Assembly: GCA_016703645.1 (NCBI GenBank)
Contig: JADJBR010000010.1
Coordinates: forward strand, 558,001 to 622,000
Length of the DNA: 64,000 nucleotides
Source of the DNA: Zoogloea sp.
GTDB lineage: Bacteria > Pseudomonadota > Gammaproteobacteria > Burkholderiales > Rhodocyclaceae
Direction of reading: 5' to 3'
The notes beneath the pieces were generated by a model. The model was not told the origin of the DNA. It saw only the letters and a program-made list of their open reading frames with translations, and ran no database searches. Below, piece by piece: positions 46,679-55,213 of this stretch (position 1 is its first letter; each line of letters opens with the position of its first letter). The position numbers and the translations under genes were made by a program.

Positions 46679-47947
46679 TTAGTCCTCTGCAAGCAACGGT
46701 TTAGCTGCCAGGATGATCAACAACAGTTCGGAGTCGTCAACCAGGCGGTACACCGGGCGAAGACCAGATAGCCGCTCACTCTGATCCAGGATGATCTGAA
46801 CACCCTCACCACGCTTGTCCATCATCGCGCTGCGGCCCGAGAAGGCTTTGTCAGCCTCGGGCACCTGGCACTTGGCCAGCAGGCTGGTGACGGCCTCGTT
46901 CCGCGCAGCTTGCCGGTATGGAAGGCTATCCACGGTCATCGTGTTGGGGATGGCGCCAGGAGAATACAGCTCCAACCGATCAGCGAACATTCGCAGGCGG
47001 ATCTTGGCGCCGTGAATGGAATAGTCTCGATGGGCAACGGCATTTACCAGTGCTTCGAAGACAGCAGTCATGTCGTACTGGGGCAGGTCATGCCGACCCT
47101 CATCTTTCGATGCGGAGATCCGCATGTTTTTGCGGACAAAGTGACAGGCTGCCAGCACCTGGGCATCAAGAGGCCCTGTGATGTCTTGGGCATCGAGCTG
47201 GTAGGCGGCGTCGCCTTGAGGCAAGACCTCGGTCCCCCGATAGGCCACAGCCTGGATGAAAGCATTCGGCAGCCAACGGCGAGGGTCCGCACTGGCCATC
47301 AACACACCTGAAATGGTCGGACGAAGTGTCCCGTCGGCATCGGGGCGAGCCATGGCGAGCTTGTCCAGAAGCACCTCACGGGTGTCCTGCACGCGGGGGC
47401 TCGCGAAGCGCTGCCAGAGGACATCTGAAAGGTCGTCGAGCGAAGCGCCGGGCACGGCCTGCTCGTCGAATCGAATGATGCGCACTTGGCTGCGCTGTTG
47501 AAAAAGACGCGCCAAATAGTCGGGCGCCATCTCGCGCTTGGCGCTTCCCACACGATGGTAATAGCCGCCCGGGCTTCGATGCACGAAGATGCTGCCCGAG
47601 ACATCAAGCTTCAACACCGGTAGCGGTTCGCCCGCGGTGCCGGGCAGGGTCAGGCGCTCAATCATCGGCGTCAGCGGCGGGGTGATGCTGTCCAGGCAAA
47701 TCTGCCGGACGAAATCCTCCACCAAGTCCAGACGCTCCAGCGGAATACCGAGCACTTCACGGGTGTCGTCCACGCCCAGCACACACACACCGCCACGGCT
47801 ATTGGCGAAGGCGGCCAGCTCGTCGGCCAGGGCGTCTCTGTGGGGTGCGGATACCTTTTGGCCGGCAAAACGGACTTCCTTCAACTCCAGATAGGAGTCC
47901 TCCCCCAGGCGAATCTTGTCGATCAAGTCGGCAATGTTGTCGAACAT
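46679..47947 (-). CDS. AlbA_2/Schlafen-type ATP-binding protein (divergent AAA_4)
   Basis: The 422-residue protein has an N-terminal AlbA_2 domain (residues about 5-125: EDSYLELKEVRFAG, DELAAFANSRGGVCVLGVDD) and a C-terminal HATPase_c_4-type region (VFEALVNAVAHRDYSIHGAK, DRLELYSPGAIP). Related proteins occur as regulators and in predicted phage-defence loci; Schlafen-type AlbA domains can act on RNA. The ATG at 47947 begins 1 bp after the stop of the upstream gene with GAGAGG as RBS, so the two are translationally coupled. Its base composition is clearly less GC-rich than its flanks. Confidence 0.82.
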   Translation of the reverse strand: MFDNIADLIDKIRLGEDSYLELKEVRFAGQKVSAPHRDALADELAAFANSRGGVCVLGVDDTREVLGIPLERLDLVEDFVRQICLDSITPPLTPMIERLTLPGTAGEPLPVLKLDVSGSIFVHRSPGGYYHRVGSAKREMAPDYLARLFQQRSQVRIIRFDEQAVPGASLDDLSDVLWQRFASPRVQDTREVLLDKLAMARPDADGTLRPTISGVLMASADPRRWLPNAFIQAVAYRGTEVLPQGDAAYQLDAQDITGPLDAQVLAACHFVRKNMRISASKDEGRHDLPQYDMTAVFEALVNAVAHRDYSIHGAKIRLRMFADRLELYSPGAIPNTMTVDSLPYRQAARNEAVTSLLAKCQVPEADKAFSGRSAMMDKRGEGVQIILDQSERLSGLRPVYRLVDDSELLLIILAAKPLLAED

Positions 47948-47948
47948 G

Positions 47949-50795
47949 TCAAACCTCTCTTCCCAGGCGTTGGTAGCGCCGTTCAAACGCTTCTTCTCCG
48001 CCTTCCATCACCTGGCAGACTTCGCTCCGCATGGCCTTGTCCTGCAAGGAGCCGGTCTGCTTCACATGGCACTGGTGGTTGAAATCCAGCACGTGAATCA
48101 GCTCCGCATCGCCATTCACCACGATGTTGGGGTTGTGGGTCACGATGATGAGCTGACGGCGCAACTTGTTACTGCGAATCTGCTGGACCACCAGCCCATA
48201 GATCAGGTGGTTGTCCAGATCGTCTTCGGGCTGGTCGAGCACCAGCGGCTCGTTCCCGTGGGCCAGCAGAAAGGCCAGCATGGCGGCCGCGCGCTGCCCG
48301 GCAGAAGCCTGACCGATGGACTGAAAATCCTGGCCATCACCTTTACGGCTGTATTCCACCTGCAAGCCGTCTTCCGGGAACCAGCACAGGATGTGATCGA
48401 TGAACTCCGGGCGTTTGTCGGCTTCCGCTTTCAAGAATTTATTGAACCAGCCGCCAAACTCCGCCTGCCCACGACAGGCATGCAACAGGCGCATTTTCTG
48501 CGTCCCCAGCGCCTGCTCGAAGGCGGCTGTATCCGAGGTGCTCGGTTGTTCGCCAAGATTAAACGTTTCCAGCAAGTCGGCCACAAGGCCCCTGGGAAGC
48601 ACCCCCTCTTGCTCCTGATACAGGTCATCCACGTACTTGCCGTCCGCTGCCCCAAGCAGCTCCCGCAATGAGCGCTCGATGCCCTGCGCATCCCGGCTGT
48701 AAGGGATCAGTTCAATCCGCACAAAGGGATTGCCTTGCAGTGTTGTACGCAGAAAAGTGCCGCGCTGTACGCCAATGGCACGGCGGGCAGACTGCACCTG
48801 CTCCAGCAACGCGTTGGCTTTCTCGCGCAGATCCGCATGCTGCTTTTGCAAGGTCTCCAGCCGCTTCAGCTCGGCTTCCAGCCGCTGATTTTCCTGAACC
48901 AGACGGCCGTACTCGCTGGGGTCGCTAACGCCCTGTTGCTGCAAATCGGCCTTGAGCTGATCGTAAGCCGCTTTGGCCGCATCGATCCGCACAAACCAGG
49001 GCGATGCTTCCATCTCTCCCCGCAGGACTTGCCTGCGCGCCAATAGCCCGGCAGCCGTGCTCTCGACTTCCTGCCGCGCTTTGTCGATGGCAGCGTGCAG
49101 CGCCTGGACGAGACTCAGCGCCGGACCGTCCTCGTCGGGATCAAACAGACCTGCCGGCAAGTCCTCCGCCAACAGATCGGCCGCAAGCCCCGTCAAGCGG
49201 GCTGCCAGCTCGGCGGAAGCTTCAAACTGGCGTTCCAGCTCGCGGCTTTGCCGGCTGGTGCGTTGATAGTTCTTCAGCACCGCCGCATGGTCGGCACCCT
49301 CGAAGCGGGCCAGCTTGCGCCGAATATCTTGCAGGGCAAGCGTCAGCGACTCGCGTCCTTGCAGCTTGCCTTCCAACTCGCGCATCTGCGCCCGAGCGGC
49401 CAGAAAGGCGCGTTTGGCCTCTTCAAAGGCAGCCTGCTGCGATTGCGTGCCCGCCGCATTGTCGATCACCTTCAGCAAGGCCTGCTGGCTGTCGCCGGCC
49501 AGCGCCGCGATCTGCCCCTGGCTGAACAGGCGCAGCGGGAATCGTTGTTCAGTGACGGCCTGGCTGGCCGAGGGCTTGAAGCTGCCCGTGGCGGCGTCCC
49601 ATTCCTCCACCACGTGGCCTTGGCCATCCTGTCGCCAGACCAGACGATAGGACGTACCATCGCGATGGACTTGGACCTGGATGGCAGTATCCGCCCGCAG
49701 CCCGCCTTCGTCACTGCGGGTCTTGGCGACCTTGTTGAAGCGGTTGAAGGTCTGTCCGGCTTCCGAGTTGGGCGACAGCTCCTTCTCGCGCCGATAGGCC
49801 AGGCGCAGGGCATGCACGATGGTCGATTTGCCGGTGCCACGCCCACCGATCAGGGCGTTGAAGTAGGGGTTGAGCAGCAAGCTGGCGGGCAGCCTGCCAC
49901 GCCCCATGTAGCGCGCGTCGCGGATTTCAATCGACTCGATGAAATGCTCGGGCGCGTTGAACGGCGCAAAGCCGCTGCTTTCATCGCTGCGTCGAACGGA
50001 GACCTCTTGCCCATCCAGCAACGCAAGTCGCAAGCCTTCCGCGCTGGGCTTAGCCATCTTGATCCAGGTGTAGCGCGAACCCGGCACAGCCGACCCCTGG
50101 AAGCTGTGACAATCGCTGCCCACCACGCTGGCAAAGTGCAGCTTCCGTTCATCCAGCACCATGGGTACGGGGCTGGAGGCAGCAGCCCACTCCAGCGCCA
50201 GGATGCCGGGCTCCTGCAAAACCTGCTTGACCGTCGTGGTATCCATAAGGCATTTTCGCGTACCAGGCTCGACCTGCAGCAGGCCCTTGTCGCCATCGAC
50301 GTGTGCCGGAATGGCAAGGCCACCCGCCGCCAGAATGCGCTCGACCACCTGGGCGGCACCGATTCGGGTGACGCCATCGCTGTCGCCGCGCGTGCCATCG
50401 TAGTCCACCCGCGCCAGCAGGTCGCTGATGGCCTGACTGGTGGCGGACGGGTCGAAGATCGCCAGCAGGTGAAAGCCACCCTGTACCGAAATCTCCACAC
50501 CGGGGAAGAGGTGCAGTTCACGGAAACCGGCGGGCGGCGCGCCCGCGTCGGCCTCGCGCTTCATCTCCGCATAGGCCGCCTTGAGCGTGTCGATCCACTC
50601 GCCTGTGTTGTGGTCGGTGACGGCCACGCAGTCGATCCCGGCGGCCATGTACTTGAGCAGCCAGGTATGTGGCGTCAGCGCATTCGGCGTACCAATGGCC
50701 GCCTGCCAGGCTCCCGTGTCCCTGGAGGCCGGGGTGTGGGTATGGAAATCGAACTTCCACCAGCGTGCGCCGGGGTAAGGCCAGGGTTGGCTCAT
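47949..50795 (-). CDS. PHP phosphoesterase fused to SMC-like ABC ATPase (TrlF-type)
   Basis: The 948-residue protein has an N-terminal PHP metal-dependent phosphoesterase/nuclease domain (FDFHTHTPASRD, TDHNTGEW, IPAHVDGD, VGSDCHSFQ), with metal ligands present. An SMC/RecF-like ATPase follows: Walker A IGGRGTGKSTIVHAL near residue 318, a long coiled coil (about 460-700), signature QASAGQRAA, Walker B PLVLDQPEDDLDN and H-loop IIVTHNP. ATPase plus nuclease-like domain suggests DNA- or RNA-end surveillance. RBS AGGAGAAGG precedes ATG. It lies upstream of and coupled to the AlbA_2 gene. Confidence 0.88.
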   Translation of the reverse strand: MSQPWPYPGARWWKFDFHTHTPASRDTGAWQAAIGTPNALTPHTWLLKYMAAGIDCVAVTDHNTGEWIDTLKAAYAEMKREADAGAPPAGFRELHLFPGVEISVQGGFHLLAIFDPSATSQAISDLLARVDYDGTRGDSDGVTRIGAAQVVERILAAGGLAIPAHVDGDKGLLQVEPGTRKCLMDTTTVKQVLQEPGILALEWAAASSPVPMVLDERKLHFASVVGSDCHSFQGSAVPGSRYTWIKMAKPSAEGLRLALLDGQEVSVRRSDESSGFAPFNAPEHFIESIEIRDARYMGRGRLPASLLLNPYFNALIGGRGTGKSTIVHALRLAYRREKELSPNSEAGQTFNRFNKVAKTRSDEGGLRADTAIQVQVHRDGTSYRLVWRQDGQGHVVEEWDAATGSFKPSASQAVTEQRFPLRLFSQGQIAALAGDSQQALLKVIDNAAGTQSQQAAFEEAKRAFLAARAQMRELEGKLQGRESLTLALQDIRRKLARFEGADHAAVLKNYQRTSRQSRELERQFEASAELAARLTGLAADLLAEDLPAGLFDPDEDGPALSLVQALHAAIDKARQEVESTAAGLLARRQVLRGEMEASPWFVRIDAAKAAYDQLKADLQQQGVSDPSEYGRLVQENQRLEAELKRLETLQKQHADLREKANALLEQVQSARRAIGVQRGTFLRTTLQGNPFVRIELIPYSRDAQGIERSLRELLGAADGKYVDDLYQEQEGVLPRGLVADLLETFNLGEQPSTSDTAAFEQALGTQKMRLLHACRGQAEFGGWFNKFLKAEADKRPEFIDHILCWFPEDGLQVEYSRKGDGQDFQSIGQASAGQRAAAMLAFLLAHGNEPLVLDQPEDDLDNHLIYGLVVQQIRSNKLRRQLIIVTHNPNIVVNGDAELIHVLDFNHQCHVKQTGSLQDKAMRSEVCQVMEGGEEAFERRYQRLGREV

Positions 50796-50817
50796 GTCCT
50801 TCTCCTGATGGCGGCCA

Positions 50818-50928
50818 TTATTCTTCCGCCCTTAGTTTGAGCACCTGCATCAGCGCCTTAAGCTCATCCTCGGACGGGCTATCGCCGAACTCGCCCGGAT
50901 CGCAGGCGAGACACGCCTCGATGCCCAT
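50818..50928 (-). CDS. Possible 36-residue micro-protein
   Basis: An ATG-initiated frame of 36 codons (MGIEACLACDPGEFGDSPSE then DELKALMQVLKLRAEE) ends with TAA 22 bp before the PHP-ATPase start. The product is acidic with a C-terminal amphipathic helix. Upstream AGAAG is a weak RBS. It lies between the small predicted DNA-binding protein and the PHP gene on the same strand and would be co-transcribed. No family is recognised and it could be chance. Confidence 0.35.
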   Translation of the reverse strand: MGIEACLACDPGEFGDSPSEDELKALMQVLKLRAEE

Positions 50929-50952
50929 GCGCTGCTTCTTTTGATGCCCCCA

Positions 50953-51144
50953 TCAAGAGCCTATCTCTTGTCTCTCGATGGCATCATTTTCCAGTTTCAG
51001 CCCATGCTCCTGCGCATACTTCAGGATCAGCACTTCCATCATCGACGCGACTGAACGGTGCTCCCTCTCTGCTGCCATGCGCAGCAACTGCTTGATATCT
51101 GCCGAGGTCCGGATGGACAAAGTTTCGTCCTTGGGGCGCTTCAT
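50953..51144 (-). CDS. Small ribbon-helix-helix-like protein
   Basis: The 63-residue protein has the form strand-helix-helix: ETLSIRTSADIKQLLRMAAE then REHRSVASMMEVLILKYAQE. This fits CopG/Arc-type DNA-binding or antitoxin-like proteins. The ATG has AAGGAG at ideal spacing. As first gene upstream of the PHP-ATPase and AlbA_2 genes it is a plausible autoregulator of that cassette. No partner toxin of usual type is adjacent. Confidence 0.65.
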   Translation of the reverse strand: MKRPKDETLSIRTSADIKQLLRMAAEREHRSVASMMEVLILKYAQEHGLKLENDAIERQEIGS

Positions 51145-51237
51145 GGCGCACTCCTTCTATGAATGTCCAGCAAATGTACTGCATTTCGCAGCAGTCGAAC
51201 CAACTGAGAACGTCCTTCATCCGGCCAAGAGGATCCC

Positions 51238-51339
51238 CTGACCGCCCGCGCACAGGCCTTCGCCGCGCCCGACGCCACCTACCACCCCCTGACCGCCGCC
51301 AAGGTGATTGCCCGCAACCAGGACAAGCCCGTCGGATGA
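51238..51339 (+). pseudogene. Possible gene remnant (C-terminal 33 codons)
   Basis: The frame from 51238 to the TGA at 51337-51339 encodes LTARAQAFAAPDATYHPLTA then AKVIARNQDKPVG. Its GC3-rich codon use looks like real core-genome coding sequence, unlike its lower-GC left neighbour. No start or upstream portion exists. It may be the tail of a gene truncated when the island was acquired. The rest of 51145-51449 shows nothing else I can support. Confidence 0.3.
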
Positions 51340-51449
51340 CCCGGGTGCGCGCTCGACAGCAGGCCTCGCTACGCATCGCGTCGGGCTCAAGCCCTTTGCG
51401 GGGGCGCTGCCCCCGCTCCCCCGCCCGGCGCCGCATCGGCACCGGCGTT

Positions 51450-52652
51450 CTATTTGCTGGGCCTTTGTTCAGGAGGTAAAGGGGTAAAGGATGAAGAAGT
51501 AAGGGTCCGGGCAAGCCGAAAACCAGTGTCGAAGTCGCGGTCGTCCGGGGAGTTCCTGTCGCGGAAGGCCGAGCGGGCAATGTCTGGAAGGTCGTCCCAG
51601 CCGCCGCCGCGCAGCACCCGGCGATCATCACTACAGTTCGCCTCCCAGGGCTTGCTCCCGTCCTCCGGCGCACCCTGGTAGCTGTCGTGCCAGCAGTCCT
51701 GCACCCATTCCCTCGCATTGCCGTGCAGGTCGTAAAGACCGAAGGCATTCGGCTGGTAGGTCTTCACCGACGCAGTGTGAACGTGGCCGTCGTCGCAGTC
51801 GGCAATCTCGTACTTCCAGTCCGGAATGGCTTTCTTGAAGCTCCGGTCGCCCACGTTGGCATGGCGGCACAGTTCATCCCCTTTGTCGCCAAAGGAATAC
51901 CGGCTCGTGCTCCCCACCCTCGCCGCGTATTCCCATTCCGCTTCCGTCAGCAGGCGATATGTCTGGCCCGTGCGCTTGCTCAACCACGCCGCAAACGCAC
52001 GGGCATCACTCCAGTCCACGCACACCACAGGGTGATCCGGCTCTTGAGCAAAACCAGGGTAGCGCCAGCTACCTTTAGCGTCCCACTTCGAGTCCTTGCC
52101 TGACCACACAACGCCTGACCACACAAAACAACCTTCACCCGTCTTGTAACCGGTCTCATCAACAAACCGCGCAAAGGCTTCCCGGGTCACTTCCGCCTCC
52201 ATCACCGCAAACGGCTCGCTGATCCTCACACGGTGCTGCGGACTTTCATCCGACTGGTGGCCTTCCTCGCCCTCCGCCGAACCCATCATGAACTCCCTCG
52301 CCGGCACCACCACCAGCCACGGGCACCCCTCATCGCGGCAATCGCGCAGGCGGGTGCCGGGTGGGTAGGCGTTCTCCTTCATCTCCGCGCTCGGGGCCGT
52401 GGATGCCACGAACGGCATCCATTGCGGCGCCAGGGTGGGCAGTACGACGCCCGCCAACAGCACCAGGGCCAGCCCCAGCCAGAAGGCCGCCCGCAGGCTC
52501 CGGCGGACGGCCGCCGAGGCGCGCCCGGGCGGTGGCCGCAGGATGGGACGCAGGACGTCCTTCAGCGGCGGCAGGCCGGGGCCGGGCTGCGCCATTGGCG
52601 GGACGGGCGCTTGAGGGGGCGAATTATCGGGGCGGAAAGGGGCTTGGCTCAT
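51450..52652 (-). CDS. Membrane-anchored FGE/SUMF1-fold protein
   Basis: The 400-residue protein has a Pro-rich cytoplasmic start, one membrane helix (residues about 54-76, FWLGLALVLLAGVVLP) and a formylglycine-generating-enzyme-like domain (110-385: FMMGSAEGEEGHQSDESPQH, YRLLTEAEWEYAARVG, NAFGLYDLHGNAREWVQDCW, RRVLRGGGWDD, TGFRLART). True FGE enzymes have two active-site cysteines before the final arginine-rich strand; here that segment reads DLPDIARSAFRDRN with none. It is therefore probably a ligand-binding or scaffold domain. It overlaps the TIR/vWA gene by 4 bp and ends the operon. Confidence 0.85.
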   Translation of the reverse strand: MSQAPFRPDNSPPQAPVPPMAQPGPGLPPLKDVLRPILRPPPGRASAAVRRSLRAAFWLGLALVLLAGVVLPTLAPQWMPFVASTAPSAEMKENAYPPGTRLRDCRDEGCPWLVVVPAREFMMGSAEGEEGHQSDESPQHRVRISEPFAVMEAEVTREAFARFVDETGYKTGEGCFVWSGVVWSGKDSKWDAKGSWRYPGFAQEPDHPVVCVDWSDARAFAAWLSKRTGQTYRLLTEAEWEYAARVGSTSRYSFGDKGDELCRHANVGDRSFKKAIPDWKYEIADCDDGHVHTASVKTYQPNAFGLYDLHGNAREWVQDCWHDSYQGAPEDGSKPWEANCSDDRRVLRGGGWDDLPDIARSAFRDRNSPDDRDFDTGFRLARTLTSSSFTPLPPEQRPSK

Positions 52653-55204
52653 TGGTACACCTCTCCCCTGGGGGCAAGCCGAGGCGCCAGAGCGTCCAGC
52701 AGGGCGTGCACCCGATGGTCCTGCGCCCCGCTCCAGTCCTCCACATCAAGCGTGTGCAGCCTGTCGAAGGGGGCCGGTATGGCAACCGCTTCGATGCGCA
52801 CGGGTATCAGCACCTCCCTGTTCCAGCCCCTCATGGCGGCATCCAGCACGAATTGACTCGTCACCGAATGGGACGACCACAGCACCACCACCAAGCGGGC
52901 TGCCTCCAGGGCCTGGGCGTTGTCCTCGATCCAGTTCCGGCCCCCCATCAACTGCACATCGGTGAACAGCCGCCAGCCCCGCGCCCGGCAGTGGCGGGCC
53001 AGGCGCTCGGCGATGGGGGCATCGGGCTGGGCGTAGAGCAGGTAGATGTCGGGGCCGGGCGCGTCGTCAGGGGGTGGCACGCTTTCCGTCGGCACGGCGG
53101 CGGGCGGCCCGGGCCGCTGGAGCCGGGCCGCAACGCGGCGCGCCGGGTGGGCCACCACCATGGCCCCCGCCCACAGCCAGCGCAAGGGGTTGAGGGTGAG
53201 CGGGGCGAGGTCGCTGTCGTCCAGGGTATCGCCCACCTCCAGGGTCAGCTCCCGGTCGTAGTCGCCCCGCAGCACGCCCAGGTAGATCACGTCGCGCAGG
53301 GGGCTGTCGGCGGGTTCGCCTTCCACCACCCCGGCAAGGCCGATGCGGTCGCGCAGGCGCCGCAACCAGTTGGAGCGGTCGTCCCGGGCGACGTTGCCGA
53401 GGGCGATACCGCCCGGCAGGGCCTCATTGCCGGCGGTCTTGAAGAGGCCCTGGACGATGGACTTGATGAAAATGCGGGAACCCACCGGCTGGCTGAGCAG
53501 CAGGGCCCGGCGCAACCAGTCGGGCATCCAGCCCTGGCGGCACCAGGGGAGCTGGGCAATGGCCATCAGGCGGGCTTCGAAGAGGCGCGGGTCGGGGCGC
53601 TCCGGTTGAAGGCCCGGTTGCTCGGCCAGACGGTGGGCCAGGTAGGCGGTGAGATCGGCGGAGAGCTGGGGGTAGGCGGCGGAGGCCACCAGCCAGGTGT
53701 AGGCCGTGGGGCCCAGGTAGTCGCGCAGGGCGTCCACCAGTGCCATCACTTCAGCGGCCGGCGGCGCCTCGCGGCTCAGCCAGCGGCCCGGCGCCTGCAC
53801 CAGCAGCGCGGGCAGGATGGCCGGCGCGCCGGGGAGCGGCGCCACCTCGGGCACGGCGGGGGCGGTGAGCCACCGGGCGGCCGCCGCCAGGGCGTCGATG
53901 CGGGCGGGCACCAGCAGGAAGGACGGGGCGTCGGCGGGCAGGTCGGCACCGGCCAGCACATCTTCGGTGGGGCCCCAGCTGGCCATGGGCAGGGGGGTCA
54001 TCAGCACCCGCCGGGGCCATGGGGCAAAGGCCGCCTGCACCCACGCGGCCAGGCCGCCACGGTGCAGGTCGATCAGGGCATGGCCATCGCCGATGAGCAC
54101 AAGCCCCTGGCCCCGGTGGCGGCTGACCAGATCCCGCAGGGGCCGGGAACGCCGGGTGGCTGGCGTGACGGCGCTGCGCTGAAGGCGCAGGGGGGCCACC
54201 CAGCGGGGGTCGCGGTCGTATTCGTAGAGGCTCAGGGACACGCCCTCGGCGTGGAGATCCCGCGCCAGCTCGGCGGCCCAGTGGGCCTGCTGGTCGCCGT
54301 GGCTGGCCCGGTCCACCAGCACCAGGTATTCGGGCATGGCCTGGCGGGGGCGCCAGACGGGGGAGAACAGCCCGGCGCGGGCGGCGGTGGCCGCCGTGCT
54401 GGCCAGGAGATCGAGGGTGCGCCCTTCGGCGGGCCGCAGGCGGCGCAGCAGGCGGGTGGACTGGCGCAGGGCGTGGCGCCGCTCGCCCGCCACCGGCAGG
54501 AGCTGGCGGGCAAACACGTGCTGCTCGCGCAGCTTCTCCCGGGTGCTGATGCGCGCGAGTTGCTGGCGGCGGGTTCGCCGCACGGCCAGCCCCACGGAGC
54601 CCATGAGCAGCACGGCCAGACCGTAGACGAGGGGGTGGATGCCGAAGAGCCGGGGCGGCCCGGGGAGCAGCACTTCCCGGTCGCCGACAAAGCGGACCTC
54701 GCCCAGCGGCTGGGATGCGACGGGCGCCGTTGCGGGAGCAGGTGCGGGTGCGGGCTGAATCTCTGTCGGCTTGACTGGCACCTCAGGCTTGCTGGCATCA
54801 AATACTCCAGCCAGCCACGCACCCCCAACCCCAAGGGCGATCAACGCGATCAAGCCCAACAGCCAAACCCTCCAGCGCCAGACCTGACGTTTTCGGGCCT
54901 TGCCCGCCCCGCCCTTTCCCCCCAATTTCTGGCCTGGGGCAGACGCCCCGGGCACCGCCACGTCCCCGGATAACCACGCCTTAAACACCTCATCAAACAG
55001 CGCCTGCTCCCGGGCCGACTTGCACACAATCGCCCGCACCGGGATGCGCGCCGAGCCCGCCCCGCCCCCCAACAGCCCCCGGGCCTCCGCCGCGGCGAGC
55101 CAGGCCTCCAGGTTCAGGCGGATGCGCGCATCGATGGCCATGCCCCGGGCCTGCAAGGCCGGCAGCAGGGTGTCGCGAAGGTCGTCCAGCCAGTCGGGGG
55201 TCAC
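52649..55204 (-). CDS. Membrane protein with vWA-like region and C-terminal TIR domain
   Basis: The 851-residue protein has an N-terminal helical domain (1-90, IVCKSAREQALFDEVFKAWL), two membrane helices (about 112-132 and 189-206) and a vWA-like Rossmann region (about 285-420: YLVLVDRASHGDQQ, LVLIGDGHALIDLH) whose MIDAS DxSxS is degenerate. A helical middle follows, then a TIR domain (about 705-850: DIYLLYAQPDAPIAERLARH, DVQLMGGRNW, VLWSSHSVTSQFVLDAAM). The usual catalytic Glu after the SxxW motif is not evident. GTG start at 55204, 9 bp after the MoxR gene. Likely the MoxR client and membrane platform. Confidence 0.78.
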   Translation of the reverse strand: MTPDWLDDLRDTLLPALQARGMAIDARIRLNLEAWLAAAEARGLLGGGAGSARIPVRAIVCKSAREQALFDEVFKAWLSGDVAVPGASAPGQKLGGKGGAGKARKRQVWRWRVWLLGLIALIALGVGGAWLAGVFDASKPEVPVKPTEIQPAPAPAPATAPVASQPLGEVRFVGDREVLLPGPPRLFGIHPLVYGLAVLLMGSVGLAVRRTRRQQLARISTREKLREQHVFARQLLPVAGERRHALRQSTRLLRRLRPAEGRTLDLLASTAATAARAGLFSPVWRPRQAMPEYLVLVDRASHGDQQAHWAAELARDLHAEGVSLSLYEYDRDPRWVAPLRLQRSAVTPATRRSRPLRDLVSRHRGQGLVLIGDGHALIDLHRGGLAAWVQAAFAPWPRRVLMTPLPMASWGPTEDVLAGADLPADAPSFLLVPARIDALAAAARWLTAPAVPEVAPLPGAPAILPALLVQAPGRWLSREAPPAAEVMALVDALRDYLGPTAYTWLVASAAYPQLSADLTAYLAHRLAEQPGLQPERPDPRLFEARLMAIAQLPWCRQGWMPDWLRRALLLSQPVGSRIFIKSIVQGLFKTAGNEALPGGIALGNVARDDRSNWLRRLRDRIGLAGVVEGEPADSPLRDVIYLGVLRGDYDRELTLEVGDTLDDSDLAPLTLNPLRWLWAGAMVVAHPARRVAARLQRPGPPAAVPTESVPPPDDAPGPDIYLLYAQPDAPIAERLARHCRARGWRLFTDVQLMGGRNWIEDNAQALEAARLVVVLWSSHSVTSQFVLDAAMRGWNREVLIPVRIEAVAIPAPFDRLHTLDVEDWSGAQDHRVHALLDALAPRLAPRGEVYQ

Positions 55205-55213
55205 GGGGAAGCG

